9,283 nucleotides of DNA from Candidatus Falkowbacteria bacterium CG10_big_fil_rev_8_21_14_0_10_43_11. GTDB lineage: Bacteria; Patescibacteriota; Patescibacteriia; Patescibacteriales; XYC2-FULL-47-12. Under the pieces are notes generated by a model. It saw only the letters and a program-made list of their open reading frames with translations, did no database searches and was not told the origin of the DNA. This document shows, one piece after another, positions 6,405 to 9,283 of the stretch; within the stretch, counting starts at the first letter, position 1; each line of letters starts with the position of its first letter. The stretch lies in the NCBI GenBank assembly GCA_002778635.1, contig PFAS01000022.1:1-9283 (forward strand), written 5' to 3'. The position numbers were made by a program, and so were the translations under genes.

Positions 6405-6433
6405 ATAATATCACATTTTTAAACATAAGTCAA
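6405..6433 (-). promoter_or_regulatory. Promoter of the sigma4/HARE gene (extended -10)
   Basis: Minus strand: -35 TTGACT (6433-6428), 17-bp spacer, -10 TATTAT (6410-6405). TGA directly before the -10 gives the TGn extended form. The predicted start near 6398 leaves a leader of about 50 nt before the ATG at 6348. Confidence 0.65.
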
Positions 6434-6533
6434 ATGATTTTAACAAATACATTATATTTTAGCTAATATTAGTAGATTTTTATTTAAATTAAAATTAAAC
6501 TATAAAAAATAAGCATTTTAAAGTCGTCAGAAT

Positions 6534-6562
6534 TTGACAAACGTAAAATCCCGCTTTATACT
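6534..6562 (+). promoter_or_regulatory. clpB housekeeping (sigma70-type) promoter
   Basis: -35 TTGACA is a perfect match (6534-6539). The spacer is 17 bp, and the -10 is TATACT (6557-6562, 5 of 6). The expected start is near 6569, inside the CIRCE operator, with a leader of about 75 nt. A/T tracts just upstream could strengthen it. Confidence 0.8.
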
Positions 6563-6566
6563 ACAA

Positions 6567-6593
6567 TTAGCACTCTAACAGTAAGACTGCTAA
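6567..6593 (+). promoter_or_regulatory. CIRCE operator (HrcA binding site) of clpB
   Basis: Left arm TTAGCACTC (6567-6575), exactly 9 nt spacer, right arm GACTGCTAA (6585-6593). The CIRCE consensus is TTAGCACTC-N9-GAGTGCTAA, so only one base differs, in the right arm. It covers the predicted transcription start, the usual place for HrcA repression. It implies that an hrcA gene exists elsewhere in this genome and that clpB is induced when HrcA is inactivated by heat or misfolded protein. Confidence 0.9.
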
Positions 6594-6610
6594 CCAAAAT
6601 CTACTTTTTA

Positions 6611-6638
6611 ACTTTATAAACTTTCTAACTTTTAACTT
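6611..6638 (+). repeat. ACTTT-type degenerate repeats in the clpB leader
   Basis: ACTTT recurs four times within 28 bases just before the clpB start codon (6611, 6620, 6628 and, shortened to ACTT, 6635). The order of units closely matches the spacer at 3561-3588, with a one-base offset and A/G changes. No Shine-Dalgarno motif is present here, so this is the whole sequence ahead of the ATG. Confidence 0.5.
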
Positions 6639-6643
6639 GTTTT

Positions 6644-9283
6644 ATGTTCAACAAACTTACCGTTAAATCCCAAGAAGCGCTGATTGTGGCGCAAAATATT
6701 GCCATGGAAAACGGCCAGCAGCAAATTTCCGCCGTGCATCTGCTCTATTCCCTGATAATACAGCCGGAAAGTTTGGTCAAAACAATTTTAGATAAATTAA
6801 ACATCGGCGAGGATAAAATAAAACAGGAAATCATTGCCGAAATAGAAAAGCTTCCCAAAACGCCGATTGAATCAATGGTGGGCACTATTCAGGGCACGCA
6901 GGAAGTCGCTTTAATTATGAATGAAGCAAAAAAAGAGGCGGACAAGATGAAAGACGAATTTATCTCTACCGAACATTTATTTTTGGCGATATTAATAGTA
7001 AAATCTTCGGCCCAGGAAGCGTTAAAAAAATTGGCGGTTAATTACGACGAGGTTTTAAAAATACTGGCGCAAGTGCGCGGCACGACGCGCATTACCGACC
7101 CGGAGCCGGAGGCAAAATTTCAGGCGCTGGAAAAATATGCGCTTAATTTAACCAAACAGGCGCGCGAGCAAAAGCTTGACCCGGTCATTGGCCGCAACGA
7201 TGAAATCCGCCGCATTATGCAGGTATTGTCGCGCCGCACCAAAAATAATCCGGTTCTTATCGGCGAGGCCGGCACGGGCAAAACAGCCATCATTGAGGGT
7301 TTGGCGCAAAGAATCGTCGCGGGCGACGTGCCGGAAACTTTAAAAAATAAAGAATTAATCAGCTTGGACCTGGGCTCGCTTCTGGCCGGCGCCAAATTTC
7401 GCGGCGAGTTTGAAGAGCGGCTCAAAGCGGTTTTAAAAGAAATCAAAGCGCAGGCGGGAAAAATAATTTTATTCATTGACGAATTGCATACCCTCGTCGG
7501 CGCGGGCGCAACCGAAGGCGCGCTGGACGCGTCCAACATGCTCAAACCGGCGCTTGCGCGCGGCGAACTGCACGCCATTGGCGCCACCACCACCAAAGAA
7601 TACCAGCGTTATATTGAGCGGGACGCGGCGCTGGAACGCCGGTTCCAGCCCGTTTACGTCAACGAGCCGTCGCTTGAGGACACCATTGCCATTTTGCGAG
7701 GCATTAAGGAAAAATATGAGGTATTCCACGGCGTGCGCATTACGGATAAAGCTATCATTGCCGCGGCCGAATTATCGCAGCGCTACATTACCGAACGCTT
7801 TTTGCCGGATAAAGGAGTGGATTTAATTGATGAAGCGACGAGCGCCCTGCGCATGGAAATTGATTCCATGCCAGAAGATTTGGATAAATTAAAACGCGAA
7901 ATTACCAGACTGGAAATTGAACGCGCCGGCATTGAAAAGGAAAATAATCCCGAGCGCTCGGGACTGATTGACGAAGATACCAAGAAAAAAAATTCCGTTA
8001 CTATCCGCAAAATATCAAAAAAACTATCCGAACTGAAAGAGGAGGAAAAACAACTGGAAATGCACTGGAAAAACGAAAAGGACATAATCGCCGCCATTCG
8101 CGCGGACAAGAAAAAAATAGACGAATTAAAACAGGAAGCCGAGCGCCTGCAAAATATCGGCGAACTGAACAAAGTGGCGGAAATCCGTTATTCCGAAATT
8201 CCTAAGTTGCAAAAAAATATTGACGGCAATGAACAGCGGCTCGCGCAAATCCAGCGCGCGGGACAAGCGATTCTAAAAGAAGAAATCGGCGAAGAAGACA
8301 TCGCGGCGGTCGTTTCGCGCTGGACCGGCATTCCGGTTTCTAAAATGCTGCAAAACGAATCGGAAAAACTGGCGCACATTGAAAAAGAATTAACCAAACG
8401 CGTCTTGGGACAAACCGAAGCGATAAAATCCGTCGCTAACGCTATTCGGCGTTCGCGCGCGGGTATTAACGAAATTGGCCGACCAATCGGCTCTTTCCTC
8501 TTTGTCGGTCCGACTGGAGTGGGCAAAACTGAACTTGCGAAAACGCTCGCGAGCTACATGTTTAATGACGAAAACGCGATGATAAGAGTTGACATGTCGG
8601 AATTTATGGAACGGCATTCGGTGTCCAAAATCATCGGCTCGCCTCCGGGTTATGTTGGTTACGACGAAGGCGGGCAATTGACCGAAAAAATACGCCGCCG
8701 GCCGTACAGTGTCATTTTGTTTGATGAGGTGGAAAAAGCGCATCCGGAAGTATTTAACATTTTACTGCAGATGCTGGATGACGGCCGCCTGACTGATTCC
8801 AAAGGCCGCGTCGTCAATTTCAAAAACACCATCATCATTATGACGTCAAATCTGGGAAATCAGGTGATACAGGAATATTCCATTGGTTTTGCCGACCATG
8901 AAAATAAAGCGAAAGCGGACGCCGACCGAAACAAAGAACTGCGCGATAAAATCATGGGCATTTTGAAAGACCATTTTAAACTGGAATTTTTAAACCGCAT
9001 TGATGAAATAATTTTGTTCCACGCGCTAACGGAAGAGGTGCTGGCGCAAATCGTGGAACTGGAATTAACCAAAGTCCAAAATCGTTTGGCGGCTAAAAAT
9101 ATCAAGATTCTATTCAAAGAAAGCATTAAAAAAATGCTCGCCAAAGAGGGCTATGACCCGACTTTCGGCGCGCGGCCGCTAAAGCGCGTCATTCAAAATA
9201 AAATTTTGGACGAGCTCGCGCTGGAAATTATTGAAGGTAAAATCAAAGACAACGACAAAGTGGAAATTATTTTAACGCCGCAG
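6644..9283 (+). CDS. clpB: ClpB disaggregase (Hsp100 AAA+ chaperone), 3' end beyond the window
   Basis: It is an ATP-driven hexameric disaggregase that threads aggregated proteins through its pore, with DnaK as partner. 880 codons are open to the window edge with no stop; the family is usually ~850-870 residues, so little is missing. The Clp N-domain covers ~1-145. In AAA-1, Walker A is GEAGTGKT (207-214), Walker B has D279-E280, and the arginine fingers are R332-R333. The coiled-coil middle domain at ~410-540 is of ClpB length, which excludes ClpC. In AAA-2, Walker A is GPTGVGKT (622-629), Walker B has D694-E695, and sensor 2 is GARPLKR (842-848). The substrate loop GYVGY is present. The middle domain is about 12 residues longer than I recall for E. 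coli, and the extra part (NNPERSGL..., 434-446) coincides with a 16-bp palindrome. The ATG at 6644 gives the standard family start. It is controlled by a sigma70-type promoter with CIRCE. Confidence 0.97.
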   Translation, partial: MFNKLTVKSQEALIVAQNIAMENGQQQISAVHLLYSLIIQPESLVKTILDKLNIGEDKIKQEIIAEIEKLPKTPIESMVGTIQGTQEVALIMNEAKKEADKMKDEFISTEHLFLAILIVKSSAQEALKKLAVNYDEVLKILAQVRGTTRITDPEPEAKFQALEKYALNLTKQAREQKLDPVIGRNDEIRRIMQVLSRRTKNNPVLIGEAGTGKTAIIEGLAQRIVAGDVPETLKNKELISLDLGSLLAGAKFRGEFEERLKAVLKEIKAQAGKIILFIDELHTLVGAGATEGALDASNMLKPALARGELHAIGATTTKEYQRYIERDAALERRFQPVYVNEPSLEDTIAILRGIKEKYEVFHGVRITDKAIIAAAELSQRYITERFLPDKGVDLIDEATSALRMEIDSMPEDLDKLKREITRLEIERAGIEKENNPERSGLIDEDTKKKNSVTIRKISKKLSELKEEEKQLEMHWKNEKDIIAAIRADKKKIDELKQEAERLQNIGELNKVAEIRYSEIPKLQKNIDGNEQRLAQIQRAGQAILKEEIGEEDIAAVVSRWTGIPVSKMLQNESEKLAHIEKELTKRVLGQTEAIKSVANAIRRSRAGINEIGRPIGSFLFVGPTGVGKTELAKTLASYMFNDENAMIRVDMSEFMERHSVSKIIGSPPGYVGYDEGGQLTEKIRRRPYSVILFDEVEKAHPEVFNILLQMLDDGRLTDSKGRVVNFKNTIIIMTSNLGNQVIQEYSIGFADHENKAKADADRNKELRDKIMGILKDHFKLEFLNRIDEIILFHALTEEVLAQIVELELTKVQNRLAAKNIKILFKESIKKMLAKEGYDPTFGARPLKRVIQNKILDELALEIIEGKIKDNDKVEIILTPQ
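7948..7963. repeat. 16-bp palindrome inside clpB
   Basis: TCCCGAGCGCTCGGGA is a perfect palindrome inside the clpB frame, encoding the PERSG part of the middle domain. It shares both 7-bp arms with the intergenic palindrome at 86-101; only the central two bases differ (CG here, TA there), and both remain self-complementary. It falls in the stretch where the protein is longer than its relatives. Confidence 0.8.

Larger units (their letters stand above)
6349..6643. other. Divergent regulatory region between the sigma4/HARE gene and clpB
   Basis: This is 295 bp of strongly AT-rich DNA. It holds one promoter facing each gene, a CIRCE operator on the clpB side, and a short tract of ACTTT-type repeats in the clpB leader. 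The middle (about 6435-6530) is A/T tracts with a 10-bp palindrome CTAATATTAG at 6463-6472. This may act as an UP element or bent DNA; I see no gene in it. Confidence 0.75.

Noticed and set aside
7120..8743. Several minus-strand frames of 86-158 residues and a 116-residue plus-strand frame opposite or within clpB
   Set aside because: All overlap conserved ClpB domains and are rich in Ser, Arg and Phe, as expected from reading lysine- and glutamate-rich genes in other frames.
6644..9283. Assignment as ClpC or ClpA instead of ClpB
   Set aside because: The middle domain spans about 130 residues of coiled coil, as in ClpB; ClpC has a short one and ClpA none.

Overview
The window looks like chromosomal DNA of an ultra-small Candidate Phyla Radiation bacterium (Patescibacteria, probably a Parcubacteria-type lineage). 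This rests on gene content and style, not on a database search: a membrane protein of the kind paired with a soluble VirD4/TraG-like ATPase in these genomes, a sigma-region-4 plus HARE-HTH regulator, AT-rich lysine-AAA-heavy coding sequence, almost no Shine-Dalgarno sites, and palindromic TCCCGAG-NN-CTCGGGA repeats. No RNA gene, CRISPR array, transposase or integrase was seen.

Layout from left to right. On the minus strand: the first ~20 codons of a gene running off the left edge (1-62), a polytopic family-2 glycosyltransferase (138-1670), a VirD4/TraG-like ATPase (1815-3542), its membrane-anchored partner (3592-5043), and a sigma-region-4/HARE-HTH protein (5134-6348). A rho-independent terminator at 5081-5116 ends the regulator transcript. 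A promoter at 5050-5079 then starts the membrane protein-ATPase unit, probably as a leaderless mRNA. On the plus strand, clpB starts at 6644 and runs off the right edge after 880 codons.

The 295-bp divergent control region between the regulator and clpB is the best-defined regulatory stretch. The clpB promoter is TTGACA-N17-TATACT, and a near-perfect CIRCE operator (one mismatch) sits on its predicted start site, so clpB is probably repressed by HrcA and induced by heat or misfolded protein. The regulator has its own extended -10 promoter facing the other way.

The genes fall into three jobs. ClpB is protein disaggregation, with a regulator of unknown target beside it. The membrane protein and soluble ATPase form a putative membrane-anchored DNA- or macromolecule-translocating pump with no relaxase or other conjugation gene in view. 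The glycosyltransferase is envelope polysaccharide synthesis. The most unusual sequence-level observation is that a 16-bp palindrome found upstream of the left-edge gene also occurs, with a different central dinucleotide, inside the clpB coding sequence. There it coincides with about 12 extra residues in the coiled-coil middle domain.
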